A DNA stretch of 22,948 nt from Cardiobacteriales bacterium (GCA_030150565.1 JASLFR010000083.1:1-22948); one strand, 5' to 3'. Shown: positions 7,483-15,670, numbered from the stretch's first letter. The notes: generated by a model not told the origin, from the sequence alone. Translations and numbers: made by a program.

Positions 7483-7781
7483 GAAATAGGGGTCGTAACG
7501 TTATATAAATCACAATAGTCGGAAATACAGAATAGATCATCTCTCATATATGATTGATCCATTCGTTTCAGTATACCGCAAATCGCTCAGCTATCACTCC
7601 TTTTAAGAGAGTTCCACCCCCTTACCGTAATGAGCCGATAGAGAAGAGTTATCAATCCCCTCCCCCTCTTGCATGCAATTATATTGCAGGAGATTTTTTC
7701 TTGTGCCATATTGATTTCATAATAATTATTAAGAGACGTTTCTAAAAAACGCTCACACCATCAATCGATAAGGAGGCTTAA
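7483..7781. promoter_or_regulatory. Divergent intergenic region between holA and the TAXI-TRAP operon
   Basis: This 299-bp non-coding region must hold promoters for both directions. For the plus strand there are two weak options: TTGCAG (7684-7689) with 17 bp to CATATT (7707-7712), or a lone CATAAT at 7718-7723. A strong ribosome-binding site AAGGAGG (7770-7776) lies 5 nt before the transporter start. Symmetric sequences that could be operators are TTGCATGCAA (7669-7678, perfect), AATAATTATT in the stretch just after 7720, and GATCA...TGATC around CATATATG (7535-7559, imperfect). No regulator gene is adjacent. Confidence 0.4.
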
Positions 7782-8768
7782 ATGGCACTATCTCGCTATA
7801 AAAAATTGATCCCCGTTGCACTCTCGGCGCTTATTCTCACCGCTTGTGGCAGTGATAAGAGCGATGAGGTTACCAGTGCAGAAGATAAACTCGATGCACG
7901 CATCATCACCATCGCAACAGGGGGAGCTTCAGGCCCTTACAATATTATCGGTACAGCACTAGCTGAATCGTATAGCAAGCAGTATGGGGTCAACGCTCGC
8001 ACTCAAACAACTGGCGCTTCTGTAGAGAATGTGAATCTCATTCAGCAAGGGAAAGTTGAGATCGGCTTCATTATGAGTGATGTCTTAAGCCAAGCCGTTA
8101 ATGGAGAAGCTCCCTTTAAGGAGAAAGTAGAGATCTACCAAGTCGCTGCTATGTACGACAACTACATGCAGATTGTTACCTCACAAAAGAGCGGCATTAA
8201 AACCTTAACCGATCTTAAAGGGAAGCGGGTTGCAGTTGGCGATCAGGGCTCTGGAACTGAAGTGAATGCACGCACCCTTCTTGAGGGGCATGGCATCACC
8301 TATAACGATATCAAAGTCGATTATTTAGGATTTGCAGAGGCGGCTGATGCGCTCCGTTCAGGCCGTATTGATGCTGCAGTTCTCTCAAGCGGTCTTCCAA
8401 ATGCATCTATTATGGAGTTAGAGCAGAGCTTCGATCTTCAACTTGTCTCGATCGATGCTGACAAGATTGGTGAGATTGCGAAAGATAAATCCTACTTCCA
8501 TGCAAAAGAGATTCCAGCGGGTACCTATGGCAATAAAGAGGCGATCCCTACAGCTGTAATCACCAATGCGCTCACCATTAGCCCCAAAGTGAGTGAAGGG
8601 GATGCTTATAAATTGACAAAGAGCTTCTTCGAGAGCATTCCACAGCTTGAAAATGCGCACCAAGCGGCGCGTGCTATTAAGTTTGAAGAGGCTCAGAAGA
8701 ACTTAGTGGCACCTCTCCATCCAGGAGCAAAACGCTACTACGATGAGCAGAGTGGTGCGGCGCAGTAG
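7782..8768 (+). CDS. TAXI-family TRAP transporter solute-binding lipoprotein
   Basis: The 328-residue protein is the extracytoplasmic substrate receptor of a TRAP transporter of the TAXI type. A lipoprotein signal is visible: basic start, hydrophobic core and lipobox LTAC with Cys22, so it is probably anchored by lipid rather than free in the periplasm. The mature part begins with ITIATGGASGPYNIIGTALA (42-61), the hallmark of TAXI proteins. It continues with TTGASVENVNLIQQGKVEIGF (about 76-96; key residues G78, S80, N83, Q88), LKGKRVAVGDQGSGTEVNA and YLGFAEAADALRSGRIDAA. TAXI receptors in other species bind dicarboxylates or amino acids such as glutamate; the substrate here is unknown. It is followed immediately by the DUF1850 and permease genes in one operon. 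Confidence 0.95.
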   Translation: MALSRYKKLIPVALSALILTACGSDKSDEVTSAEDKLDARIITIATGGASGPYNIIGTALAESYSKQYGVNARTQTTGASVENVNLIQQGKVEIGFIMSDVLSQAVNGEAPFKEKVEIYQVAAMYDNYMQIVTSQKSGIKTLTDLKGKRVAVGDQGSGTEVNARTLLEGHGITYNDIKVDYLGFAEAADALRSGRIDAAVLSSGLPNASIMELEQSFDLQLVSIDADKIGEIAKDKSYFHAKEIPAGTYGNKEAIPTAVITNALTISPKVSEGDAYKLTKSFFESIPQLENAHQAARAIKFEEAQKNLVAPLHPGAKRYYDEQSGAAQ

Positions 8769-9264
8769 ATCGCTCGGTCGTCTCATCATTTATGGGGGGA
8801 TCATCTTGATCCCCCTCTCTCTTCTCACCCTTCCTATCATAGAGGGGCTCATAATAGAGAGTGATGAAGCACCCCCCTTTCGCTGCTTCTTACCGAGTCA
8901 ACACTTTACTCTACGCTGGATTCACTCAGTGGAGCACACTCCGTGGGAGGAATCCTATAGAGTTGAAGGGGAAAAACTCAGACTCTACCAGAGCCAATTT
9001 AAGAATTATGGCGCTGGTACGCCCGAACAGGGGCAATTGATTAAGAGTGGGGATCAGATCCTCTTCTCCACCAATCTTCTCTATCCAAAGATCTACTGGG
9101 CGAGCTCCCAGAATGTCGCCTCCACCATCATCAGCGGTGGTAGAGAGTGGCCAATCTACAGAATGCGCGCCGATTATAGCGGCATTACCCTATCACCCTC
9201 AAAGCGCTCTCTTTTGCAGCGTCTATTAATGGAGAATTGCTATGACTACTTTGAGCCGAAATAG
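8743..9264 (+). CDS. DUF1850 membrane-anchored protein of the TAXI-TRAP operon
   Basis: The 173-residue protein has one hydrophobic anchor at about 13-35 and an outside domain. I recognise DUF1850 from RWIHSVEHTPWEESY (58-72) and the following YGAGTPEQG (89-97), signatures of small proteins coded next to TAXI-type TRAP transporters. The function is not established; a periplasmic accessory role in transport is likely from the constant linkage. The ATG at 8743 lies inside the end of the binding-protein gene (26-nt overlap), and its own end overlaps the permease gene by 23 nt, so all three are probably translationally coupled. There is no clear Shine-Dalgarno sequence, which fits coupling. A later GTG start within the overlap is possible. 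Confidence 0.85.
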   Translation: MSRVVRRSRSLGRLIIYGGIILIPLSLLTLPIIEGLIIESDEAPPFRCFLPSQHFTLRWIHSVEHTPWEESYRVEGEKLRLYQSQFKNYGAGTPEQGQLIKSGDQILFSTNLLYPKIYWASSQNVASTIISGGREWPIYRMRADYSGITLSPSKRSLLQRLLMENCYDYFEPK

Positions 9265-11254
9265 TGAGTTGATGGCGAGCGAAGCACTCCCCGATACTCA
9301 AGCGATTTTAGAGCAGTATGATCGTGAATCGATCACCCGCTCCTACAAAAATCGCAATCTTACCTACCTAGTCTCCGCTTTTGCGATTTTTTACTCCCTC
9401 TTTCACCTCTACATCACCCTCTGGCCGATGCCTGAGCTTCTCTCACGAGCAACACACGTAGCGGTGGGAATCTCTCTCATTTTTCTCATCTATCCCGCTA
9501 CTAAAAATCAGGATCGAAGCCACATCCCCCTTCTCGATTGGGGATTGGTCGCCCTCTCCCTCATCTCCCTTCTCTACATAATTGTAGAGTATCAAGATAT
9601 TGTGCAGAATCGAGCGGGGCTCCCTAATAGTATCGATATTGGATTTGGATTACTCACCGTTATTTTGGTGATTGAAGCGGCGCGCCGAGTGATGGGGTTA
9701 GTATTGCCAATTTTAGCGCTCACCTTCCTCATCTTCCCCTTTATTAGCCATATGAGTTTTATCCCCGATATTATGGCTACAAGAGAGTTTGATCTTGGGG
9801 ATATCTTTGCGCAGATGTATACAAAAACAGAGGGGCTCTACTCAACAGCAGTGGGGGCATCCGTCTCTTTTATCTTCCTCTTCATTCTCTTTGGAGCTTT
9901 TTTAGCAAAATCGGGAATGGGGCAACTCTTCAACGATATTGCGCTTGCTCTTGCAGGGCATAAACAGGGAGGACCTGCTAAGGTCGCGGTTGTTGCAAGT
10001 GGCTTTATGGGGAGTATTAATGGATCAGCAGTCGGGAACGTTGTTGGAACAGGTGCTTTTACTATCCCGATGATGAAACGAGTGGGCTACAACAAGGAGT
10101 TTGCAGGCGCTGTTGAAGCGAGTGCATCGGTTGGGGGGCAGATTCTTCCCCCTATTATGGGTGCGAGTGCTTTTATTATGGCGGAAACCACAGGCATTAG
10201 TTACGCTACCATCGCAATGGCGGCGCTCTTCCCTGCTCTTCTCTACTATTTAGGGGTGATTGCACAGGTCCACTTCCGAGCAGGGAAAGATAATCTTACA
10301 GGGATTCCCAAAGCGGATCTTCCACGAGTGAAGGAGGTTCTACTGGAGCGGGGGCATCTTCTCATTCCGATCTTTGTCCTCGTCTACTTCCTCTTTAAGG
10401 GAATGCCGATCTCCTACTCCGCTTTCTACACAATCTTAATTAGCATTGCGGTTAGCTCATTGAAAAAATCGACCCGCATGTCGATTAAAGATATTTTCGA
10501 TGCATTAGAAGAGGGGGCGAGACAATCCCTCTCCGTAATGGCGGCATGTGCTGCGATCGGTATTGTAATTGGAGTGGTGAGCTTAACTGGATTTGCTAGC
10601 ACCATGATGTCCCTCATCTTAAGCGTTGGTGCAGGCTCCCTCTTCTTAACCCTCTTCTTTACGATGATTGCATCGATGGTGTTGGGGATGGGTCTCCCTT
10701 CAATTCCCGCCTATATCATCACCTCGACTATGGCGGCTCCTGCACTTGCACAATTAGGGATTCCTGTGCTTGTCTCCCACCTCTTCGTCTTCTACTTTGG
10801 CCTCTTTGCCAATATCACACCACCTGTTGCTCTTGCAGCTTTTGCAGGGGCGGGCATTTCAGGGGGGGATCCGATGAAGACAGGATTCCAATCATTAAAG
10901 CTCTCCATCGCAGGATTTTTAGTCCCCTTTATGTTTGTCTACAACCCCGCAATGTTGATGATTGATGTGACCACTGTTGCAACTAATGCAACGGAATTTC
11001 CAATTCCTCCTCTCTTCGATATCATCTCCATTACAATCACATCGATTGTTGGGGTGACCGCACTAAGTGCTGCAGTTGAGGGGTACTTTGCAACACGCTT
11101 TATCCCAATCACACGGGTTATTCTGGCAGCGGGGGCACTTCTCCTTATCGTTCCTGAAACGCTGACTGATGTGATTGGAACAGTGATTGTCGGTATTCTA
11201 CTTACGCTCAATCTCCTAAGGGCGAAAAGAGAGAAGAGTGCACTCCCTCTATAG
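9242..11254 (+). CDS. TRAP transporter permease, fused DctQ-DctM (TAXI type)
   Basis: The 670-residue polytopic membrane protein joins the small (4-TM, DctQ-like) and large (12-TM, DctM-like) TRAP subunits in one chain, as is usual for TAXI systems. The N-terminal third carries hydrophobic segments at about 40-60, 72-88, 99-117 and 135-168. The DctM part has the family core GFMGSINGSAVGNVVGTGAF (254-273), EASASVGGQILPPIMGASAF (292-311) and GMGLPSIPAYI (about 482-492). Uptake would be driven by a sodium or proton gradient, with substrate delivered by the lipoprotein encoded first in the operon. The start at 9242 has GGAG about 8 nt upstream and overlaps DUF1850. The operon ends in a strong hairpin terminator. 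Confidence 0.95.
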   Translation: MTTLSRNSELMASEALPDTQAILEQYDRESITRSYKNRNLTYLVSAFAIFYSLFHLYITLWPMPELLSRATHVAVGISLIFLIYPATKNQDRSHIPLLDWGLVALSLISLLYIIVEYQDIVQNRAGLPNSIDIGFGLLTVILVIEAARRVMGLVLPILALTFLIFPFISHMSFIPDIMATREFDLGDIFAQMYTKTEGLYSTAVGASVSFIFLFILFGAFLAKSGMGQLFNDIALALAGHKQGGPAKVAVVASGFMGSINGSAVGNVVGTGAFTIPMMKRVGYNKEFAGAVEASASVGGQILPPIMGASAFIMAETTGISYATIAMAALFPALLYYLGVIAQVHFRAGKDNLTGIPKADLPRVKEVLLERGHLLIPIFVLVYFLFKGMPISYSAFYTILISIAVSSLKKSTRMSIKDIFDALEEGARQSLSVMAACAAIGIVIGVVSLTGFASTMMSLILSVGAGSLFLTLFFTMIASMVLGMGLPSIPAYIITSTMAAPALAQLGIPVLVSHLFVFYFGLFANITPPVALAAFAGAGISGGDPMKTGFQSLKLSIAGFLVPFMFVYNPAMLMIDVTTVATNATEFPIPPLFDIISITITSIVGVTALSAAVEGYFATRFIPITRVILAAGALLLIVPETLTDVIGTVIVGILLTLNLLRAKREKSALPL

Positions 11255-11276
11255 ATAAAAAGAGAGGGTAAAAAAG

Positions 11277-11311
11277 AAGCCCTAACCATCAAAAATGGTT
11301 AGGGCTTTTTT
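11277..11311 (+). terminator. Strong terminator between the TRAP operon and secB
   Basis: A perfect 13-bp stem (11277-11289 with 11295-11307, AAGCCCTAACCAT/ATGGTTAGGGCTT) has a 5-nt loop and is followed by T at 11306-11311. A-rich sequence on the left (AAAAAAG) may make it work for the convergent secB transcript too. Confidence 0.9.
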
Positions 11312-11343
11312 CTATCTTGTTAGAGCAGAAAACGATGGAAGCT

Positions 11344-11820
11344 TTAAGCGTCTACCTCTTCACTCTCAGCTGCTGCTTGCTCCATCTGCGCTAAATTTTG
11401 TGCGTAGACCATATTGAAATCGATCGGCGCTAAAATAACGGGCGGGAAGCCTGCACGACGCACTAGAGAATCGATCACTTCACGCGCATAAGGGAAGAGA
11501 ATATTGGGGCAGAATGCACCACGCATATGGGCAAGATTATCCGCCTCAAAACCTGAAATATTGAAAATTCCAGATTGCTCCACCTCTGCTAAAAAGAGTG
11601 TCTTCTCCTCTTCACCTATCTTCGCTTTAGCCGTTACGGTAATGCGTAGATTCACCTCATGAAAATTATCACCCAGATCTTGTGCTGCATTGCTCACTTG
11701 AACACCAATTTCAGGTGTTGCCTCTTGAGTGAATACTTCAGGTGAATTGGGAGATTCAAGAGAGATATTCTTTGTATAGACTCGAATGATCTCAAAATTT
11801 GGTTGTGCTTCGTTACTCAT
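11344..11820 (-). CDS. secB: Protein-export chaperone SecB
   Basis: The 158-residue cytosolic chaperone forms a tetramer, keeps preproteins unfolded and delivers them to SecA. Family features are FEIIRVYTKNISLESPNSP (9-27), NFHEVNLRITVTA (52-64) and the very conserved HMRGAFCPNILFPYAREVI (97-115), followed by an acidic C-terminal tail (EESEEVDA-like end) as in other SecB proteins. It has a good ribosome-binding site (AAGGAG, 9 nt). It follows grxC and the yibN-like gene, the same order as in E. coli, but gpsA, next in E. coli, is missing because the TRAP operon ends here instead. Confidence 0.97.
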   Translation of the reverse strand: MSNEAQPNFEIIRVYTKNISLESPNSPEVFTQEATPEIGVQVSNAAQDLGDNFHEVNLRITVTAKAKIGEEEKTLFLAEVEQSGIFNISGFEADNLAHMRGAFCPNILFPYAREVIDSLVRRAGFPPVILAPIDFNMVYAQNLAQMEQAAAESEEVDA

Positions 11821-11849
11821 TAATAGATGCTCCTTACGCCCATCTTCAA

Positions 11850-12110
11850 TTATGGCAATTCGCCTGCGAGATATTTATCGAGCTCTTTCTTACGATCGAG
11901 CGCCATCAAATCGTCACAGCCCCCAACGTGATGATCACCAATAAAGATCTGTGGAACAGTTGTACGGCCTGAACGCTCTTTACTCTCATCCCAATACTTT
12001 GCATCTTTGCCCACATCATAGATGGTTGGCTCAACCCCTTTTGATTGAAGAAGTGCGAGCGCACGCTTGCAGTAAGGGCAGGTGTTTGAATAATACATCT
12101 CTACTTTCAT
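11850..12110 (-). CDS. grxC: Glutaredoxin 3
   Basis: The 86-residue dithiol glutaredoxin uses glutathione to reduce disulfides in the cytoplasm. The active site CPYC is at 11-14, the cis-proline segment TVPQIFI at 51-57, and the glutathione-binding GGCDD at 63-67, including the extra Cys65 known from E. coli Grx3. Length is normal. GAGGT lies about 8 nt before the ATG. It sits between the rhodanese-like gene and secB, a conserved trio. Confidence 0.96.
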   Translation of the reverse strand: MKVEMYYSNTCPYCKRALALLQSKGVEPTIYDVGKDAKYWDESKERSGRTTVPQIFIGDHHVGGCDDLMALDRKKELDKYLAGELP

Positions 12111-12124
12111 TCTGATTACCTCGT

Positions 12125-12553
12125 CTATTTACCTTTCTGAGTAGGGAGATTCGCCTCTTTCCATGCAGCGATTCCCCCCTCCATTGCGTAAATCTCCGCA
12201 TTCGAATGCGCCTCACGCAGCGTAATGCATGCTTGCTGAGTGCGGGGGAGATTGTCCCCATAAAGGACTATTTTTTTCCCGCTATATTGCTCTATGTTAG
12301 TTAACTTTTTCTCTAATTGGGCATATTCGATATTGATCGCTTCTGGTAGACGCTCCTTTTGAGCCTCTTTCGCGTTACGAATATCGATCAACACCGCTTC
12401 ACCATTATTACTAAGCTGTAACGTCTCCATCACTGAGAGATAGAACGCCTTCGCCTTTTTTAGATTGATCTCATTGATCACAATAAGGACTGAGACCACC
12501 AAAATCCCCACAAAATAGGGCCAATACGCACCAACAAATTGGAAAAAACTCAT
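12125..12553 (-). CDS. yibN: Membrane-anchored rhodanese-like protein, YibN type, without the catalytic cysteine
   Basis: The 142-residue protein has one N-terminal transmembrane helix (about 9-27) and a cytoplasmic rhodanese domain (about 45-137), the layout of E. coli YibN. Supporting motifs are AVLIDIRNAKE (53-63), LPEAINIEY (69-77) and the C-terminal MEGGIAAWKEANLP (124-137). In active rhodaneses the loop after the central strand starts with the catalytic Cys. Here the stretch IVLYGDNLPRT (95-105) has Gly/Asp at that place, and the only cysteine (109) is four residues past the loop, so sulfurtransferase activity is doubtful. A TATAAT -10 (12592-12597) precedes it, but the Shine-Dalgarno is poor. 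It leads the yibN-grxC-secB operon; E. coli YibN has been linked to the Sec/YidC machinery, which fits the secB linkage. Confidence 0.85.
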   Translation of the reverse strand: MSFFQFVGAYWPYFVGILVVSVLIVINEINLKKAKAFYLSVMETLQLSNNGEAVLIDIRNAKEAQKERLPEAINIEYAQLEKKLTNIEQYSGKKIVLYGDNLPRTQQACITLREAHSNAEIYAMEGGIAAWKEANLPTQKGK

Positions 12554-12591
12554 ATCTAATATCTATCTTTAAATAAGTAAATTAAGGGGAT

Positions 12592-12597
12592 ATTATA
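12592..12597 (-). promoter_or_regulatory. -10 element of the yibN-grxC-secB operon
   Basis: A perfect TATAAT on the minus strand lies 39 nt before the yibN start. No good -35 is at 17 bp. Immediately upstream is an 8-bp inverted repeat, CCCACTCC (12599-12606) and GGAGTGGG (12627-12634), which may be structure at the end of the aldo-keto reductase transcript. Confidence 0.45.
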
Positions 12598-12647
12598 CCC
12601 CACTCCCCGCTCGATTGATATGCAAAGGAGTGGGATCACTCTTTCAA

Positions 12648-13481
12648 TTAATAATCGCTAAAATGGTCTGGATCGTGACTTAAGCGACCATCGATCTTAT
12701 CAAAGCTCTCTAAAAGGGCGCGCTCTTCCTCGGTCAGAGCAAAATCAAAAAGCGCAAAATTCTCCTCCATTCGCTCACGGCGGATGCTCTTTGGAATCAC
12801 ACTTACCCCAGATTCTAAAAGATAACGGAGCGCCACTTGAGCGGGTGTTTTCTCATACTTTTCAGCAATTGCGATGAGGCTTGGATCATCAAACCCTAAC
12901 CCCTTCCCTAATGGGCGCCACGCCTGCACGGCGATATCCATACTTTGACAATACTTACGTAGCGCCTCCTGCTGGAAAGTTAAATGGCACTCGATCTGAT
13001 TAATCATCGGCATAATGTTGGCTGAGGTTGAGAGCTCTTCAAGATGATTCTGATTAAAATTTGAGACTCCAATGCTCTGTACAACATTCTCCTCAAAGAG
13101 GCGCTCAAGCGCACGCCAAGATTCTTTAAAGAGCCCCTTCTCTGCAACGGGCCAATGGATTAGATAAGCATCAATATAGTTAAGTTGAAGACGATTGATA
13201 CTCTTATCAAATGCTCTTAACGTCTCATCATAGCCGTGCGCATCATTCCAAACTTTGGTTGTAACGAAATACTCTTTACGTTGAAGCCCCGATGCTGCCA
13301 AAGCACGACCAACCCCCGCTTCATTGCCGTAAAGGGAGGCAGTGTCAATTAAACGATACCCTACCTCAAGCGCTTCTGTAACCGCCTTTTCAACCGCCTC
13401 TCCCTCATCGATATGCCACGTTCCAAAGCCCAATTTTGGCATCTCTACGCCACTTAATAATGTTGTTGTCTCTTTAACCAC
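12648..13481 (-). CDS. Aldo/keto reductase (DkgA/DkgB-like)
   Basis: The 277-residue NADPH-dependent reductase is of the AKR (beta/alpha)8 family. The catalytic tetrad is complete: Asp46, Tyr51 (DTASLYGNE, 46-54), Lys76 (TTKVWN) and His109 (IHWP). SIGVSNFN (136-143), NQIECHL (161-167) and IPKSIRRERMEEN (229-241) complete the substrate and cofactor sites. The usual YSPL is WRPL (188-191). I place the start at GTG 13481, which has AAGGAG 7 nt upstream; longer readings would run into lpxH and add non-family residues. The gene starts 14 nt after lpxH, so it is probably the last gene of the ppiA-nlpE-ppiB-lpxH operon. The physiological substrate cannot be inferred; glyoxal-type or keto-gluconate-type aldehydes are usual for relatives. 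Confidence 0.92.
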   Translation of the reverse strand: MVKETTTLLSGVEMPKLGFGTWHIDEGEAVEKAVTEALEVGYRLIDTASLYGNEAGVGRALAASGLQRKEYFVTTKVWNDAHGYDETLRAFDKSINRLQLNYIDAYLIHWPVAEKGLFKESWRALERLFEENVVQSIGVSNFNQNHLEELSTSANIMPMINQIECHLTFQQEALRKYCQSMDIAVQAWRPLGKGLGFDDPSLIAIAEKYEKTPAQVALRYLLESGVSVIPKSIRRERMEENFALFDFALTEEERALLESFDKIDGRLSHDPDHFSDY

Positions 13482-13495
13482 GTTACTCTCCTTAC

Positions 13496-14203
13496 TTAAA
13501 TCTTGATCTGATGGCGCGTCAACTGCCCCGCACGATATTGCAGATAATCCCCCGTCTGATCCCAATCGCTCAATACATAGCGAACTCCATTTCTCATCTG
13601 ATGACGAGCGGGTCGATGGGTATGCCCGTGAATAATCACCTCACATCGATACTGCTCAAATATCTGCTCGGTATAAGCCTCATTTATATCGACAATTATC
13701 GATCGCTCCGATTGACGAGCACTCTTAGCACGAATCTTCTCCGCCAATCCTAAACGGTACTTTTTAGGAAGATGGCGCAGGAGTGTGAGCAGAAAGGGAT
13801 TACGAATAATCCGCTTATATCGCTGATAACGCTTATCATCGATGCAGAGCTCATCTCCATGCATCAAGAGCGCTTCAGGATACTCCTTTGGTCGATAAAA
13901 GGGGGGGATCAACTCAATATTATAACGCTCTGCATACCTTTTACCGAGCGCAAAATCCCGATTTCCATGCTGAAAGTAGATCGCTGTCCCCGCTAAAGCG
14001 AGATGGGATAATCGCTCCCCCAACGCTTCTGTTAGCGGAGTTTCGATATCATCACCAGCCCAATAATCGAAGAGATCGCCCAAGATGTAGAGTGCAGCTG
14101 CGCCCTCCACCTGCTCCTCTAAAAAAGAGAAAAAAGCCGTAACGATCTCATTACGGCTCTCTGATAGATGGATATCGCTCACAAAGAGTGTGCGTTGCTC
14201 CAT
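13496..14203 (-). CDS. lpxH: UDP-2,3-diacylglucosamine diphosphatase LpxH
   Basis: The 235-residue calcineurin-like phosphoesterase makes lipid X from UDP-2,3-diacylglucosamine in lipid A synthesis, at the inner membrane surface. The metal-binding set is all present: D10-x-H12 (SDIHLS), GDLFDYW (42-48), GNRD (80-83), H115 (MHGDE) and HGHTHRP (192-198). The insertion with RYQRYKRIIRNPFLL (125-139) and LAEKIRAKSA (153-162) is the LpxH lid. Its presence shows the organism makes lipopolysaccharide or a related lipid A. AAGGAG lies 8 nt upstream. It follows ppiB by 22 nt, the same pair as in E. coli. Confidence 0.96.
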   Translation of the reverse strand: MEQRTLFVSDIHLSESRNEIVTAFFSFLEEQVEGAAALYILGDLFDYWAGDDIETPLTEALGERLSHLALAGTAIYFQHGNRDFALGKRYAERYNIELIPPFYRPKEYPEALLMHGDELCIDDKRYQRYKRIIRNPFLLTLLRHLPKKYRLGLAEKIRAKSARQSERSIIVDINEAYTEQIFEQYRCEVIIHGHTHRPARHQMRNGVRYVLSDWDQTGDYLQYRAGQLTRHQIKI

Positions 14204-14225
14204 AAAATGGTGCTCCTTTTTAAGA

Positions 14226-14732
14226 TTAGAGCACTTCTACCCGTTCGATAACAATATCTTCTACAGGCACATCTTGATGGCCGCGACGTGATGTTGTCTC
14301 CACTTTCGCCATCGCATCGATCACATCCATCCCCTCTGTCACTTCACCAAAGACTGCATATCCCCAACCTTGTGGAGTCTCTGAGGTGAAGTTTAAAAAG
14401 CCATTATCCACTAAGTTAACGAAGAATTGGCTTGTTGCAGAGTGAGGATCCATAGTACGTGCCATAGCAACAGAACCACGCTTATTAGCTAAACCGTTAT
14501 TCGCCTCATTCTGAATCGGTGCAAATTGCCCTTCACGCTTATCCACCATCCCCTCTTCAAGGCCACCCCCTTGAACCATAAATCCAGGAATGATGCGGTG
14601 AAAAAGAGTTCCTACAAAGTAGCCCGATTCACAATATTTAAGAAAATTTTCTGCCGTAATTGGTGCATTTTCATGATCGAGTTCAATCGTAAATTCACCC
14701 GCTGTTGTATAAAACTTAACTGATTTATTCAT
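14226..14732 (-). CDS. ppiB: Cytosolic peptidyl-prolyl cis-trans isomerase B (cyclophilin)
   Basis: The 168-residue cyclophilin has no signal peptide. Core motifs are FHRIIPGFMVQGGG (44-57) with the catalytic arginine 46 and Gln54, MARTMDPHSATSQFFVNLVDN (90-110 by position, key residues H97, S101, Q102, F103) and WGYAVFGEV (123-131). AAGGAAG lies about 6 nt upstream. It stands between an NlpE-like lipoprotein gene (50-nt gap) and lpxH. A second, secreted cyclophilin is coded just upstream in the same operon. Confidence 0.96.
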   Translation of the reverse strand: MNKSVKFYTTAGEFTIELDHENAPITAENFLKYCESGYFVGTLFHRIIPGFMVQGGGLEEGMVDKREGQFAPIQNEANNGLANKRGSVAMARTMDPHSATSQFFVNLVDNGFLNFTSETPQGWGYAVFGEVTEGMDVIDAMAKVETTSRRGHQDVPVEDIVIERVEVL

Positions 14733-14782
14733 TCTTCTTCCTTTCTATATATCCGTTCTTATCAATTTTTATCAGTTGCAAA

Positions 14783-15670
14783 TTAATGTTGCTCAATCAT
14801 CTTTAAGGAGTAATCTGCACCAGTTGCGCTCTCAATCGGTTTTCCTGATTGGTCGAGTGAGATGAGTGCCCCTTCTGCCACTTGGAAGGTAAGCGGATAC
14901 TCCTCTACCCCCTCCAACGTGATAATACTGCCACTTTGGTCCCACGTAAAAAGCCCTTCAGCTTCAAAAGGTGCTTCACTATCTCCAAGATAACGGCGCT
15001 TTAATTTAAAACGCTCATCATAATCGAGGGTGACTGTTAGCTCGATCCCTTCACAATCAGCGCAGGGATAGACCCCTTGATAAACGCCCGCATAGCTTAA
15101 AGCGTTTTCCGCATTGTGTCCATCATCATGGAGTGGAAACGCTTCCCCATTTCCCGCTTCACTCTTCACTTTATAGAGAGAGTAATCGAACGTTGAATCG
15201 ATCTCATTCCCCTCTAAATCGAGCACCTCTAAGCGGCCATTATCTACTAAAAGATAGTGCCACCCTTCAGCCCCTTCGAGTCTGATCTTCTGCTCATTCT
15301 CATCCCACGTAAAAGCACCACTCTCCACTAAAGGCTCAGGAATGGGATCTTTACGATTAGAAAAGTATGCGAGCGTCCGTGTATAAGCATCATCGTAATC
15401 GAGCTCAAGGGAGACCTGAATACCAGGACAATCAGCACAGGGCAACACCCCCTCATAGAGCCCTGCATAATCGGTCTCTACAATGGCTGACTCATCACTA
15501 TCGATCTTTTTTGAAGCGGATTCAGGAATCGCACGACTCTCATCATCAATGAGAAGATCGGTCACCTCCCCCTCTTCGAGCTCTTTAGGAGCAAGTGGCT
15601 CCTCTTTACTCTCACCACAACTTGCAAGAAGCGTCACAGAGAGCAGAATCGTTAACCAGTAACGTCTCAT
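14783..15670 (-). CDS. Lipoprotein with two tandem NlpE-type domains
   Basis: The 295-residue protein has a lipoprotein signal with lipobox LLASC (Cys18) and then an acidic linker to about residue 65. Two similar domains of about 100 residues follow. Domain 1 (about 66-167) has LYEGVLPCADCPGI (71-84), LELDYDDAYTRT (88-99) and SGAFTWDENEQKIRLEG (117-133). Domain 2 (about 192-292) repeats them as VYQGVYPCADCEGI (196-209), VTLDYDERFKLKR (213-225) and EGLFTWDQSGSIITLEG (238-254). Each carries a CxxC (78/81 and 203/206), as in the N-terminal domain of E. coli NlpE, a copper- and surface-sensing lipoprotein that signals through Cpx. The usual C-terminal OB-fold is replaced by a second copy of the N-terminal domain. 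Its ATG overlaps the ppiA stop by one base (TAATG), with GGAGGT upstream. Confidence 0.88.
   Translation of the reverse strand: MRRYWLTILLSVTLLASCGESKEEPLAPKELEEGEVTDLLIDDESRAIPESASKKIDSDESAIVETDYAGLYEGVLPCADCPGIQVSLELDYDDAYTRTLAYFSNRKDPIPEPLVESGAFTWDENEQKIRLEGAEGWHYLLVDNGRLEVLDLEGNEIDSTFDYSLYKVKSEAGNGEAFPLHDDGHNAENALSYAGVYQGVYPCADCEGIELTVTLDYDERFKLKRRYLGDSEAPFEAEGLFTWDQSGSIITLEGVEEYPLTFQVAEGALISLDQSGKPIESATGADYSLKMIEQH

Noticed and set aside
12599..12634. Inverted repeat CCCACTCC/GGAGTGGG as terminator of the aldo-keto reductase gene
   Set aside because: The loop is 20 nt and no U-run follows on the minus strand; recorded only as possible structure.
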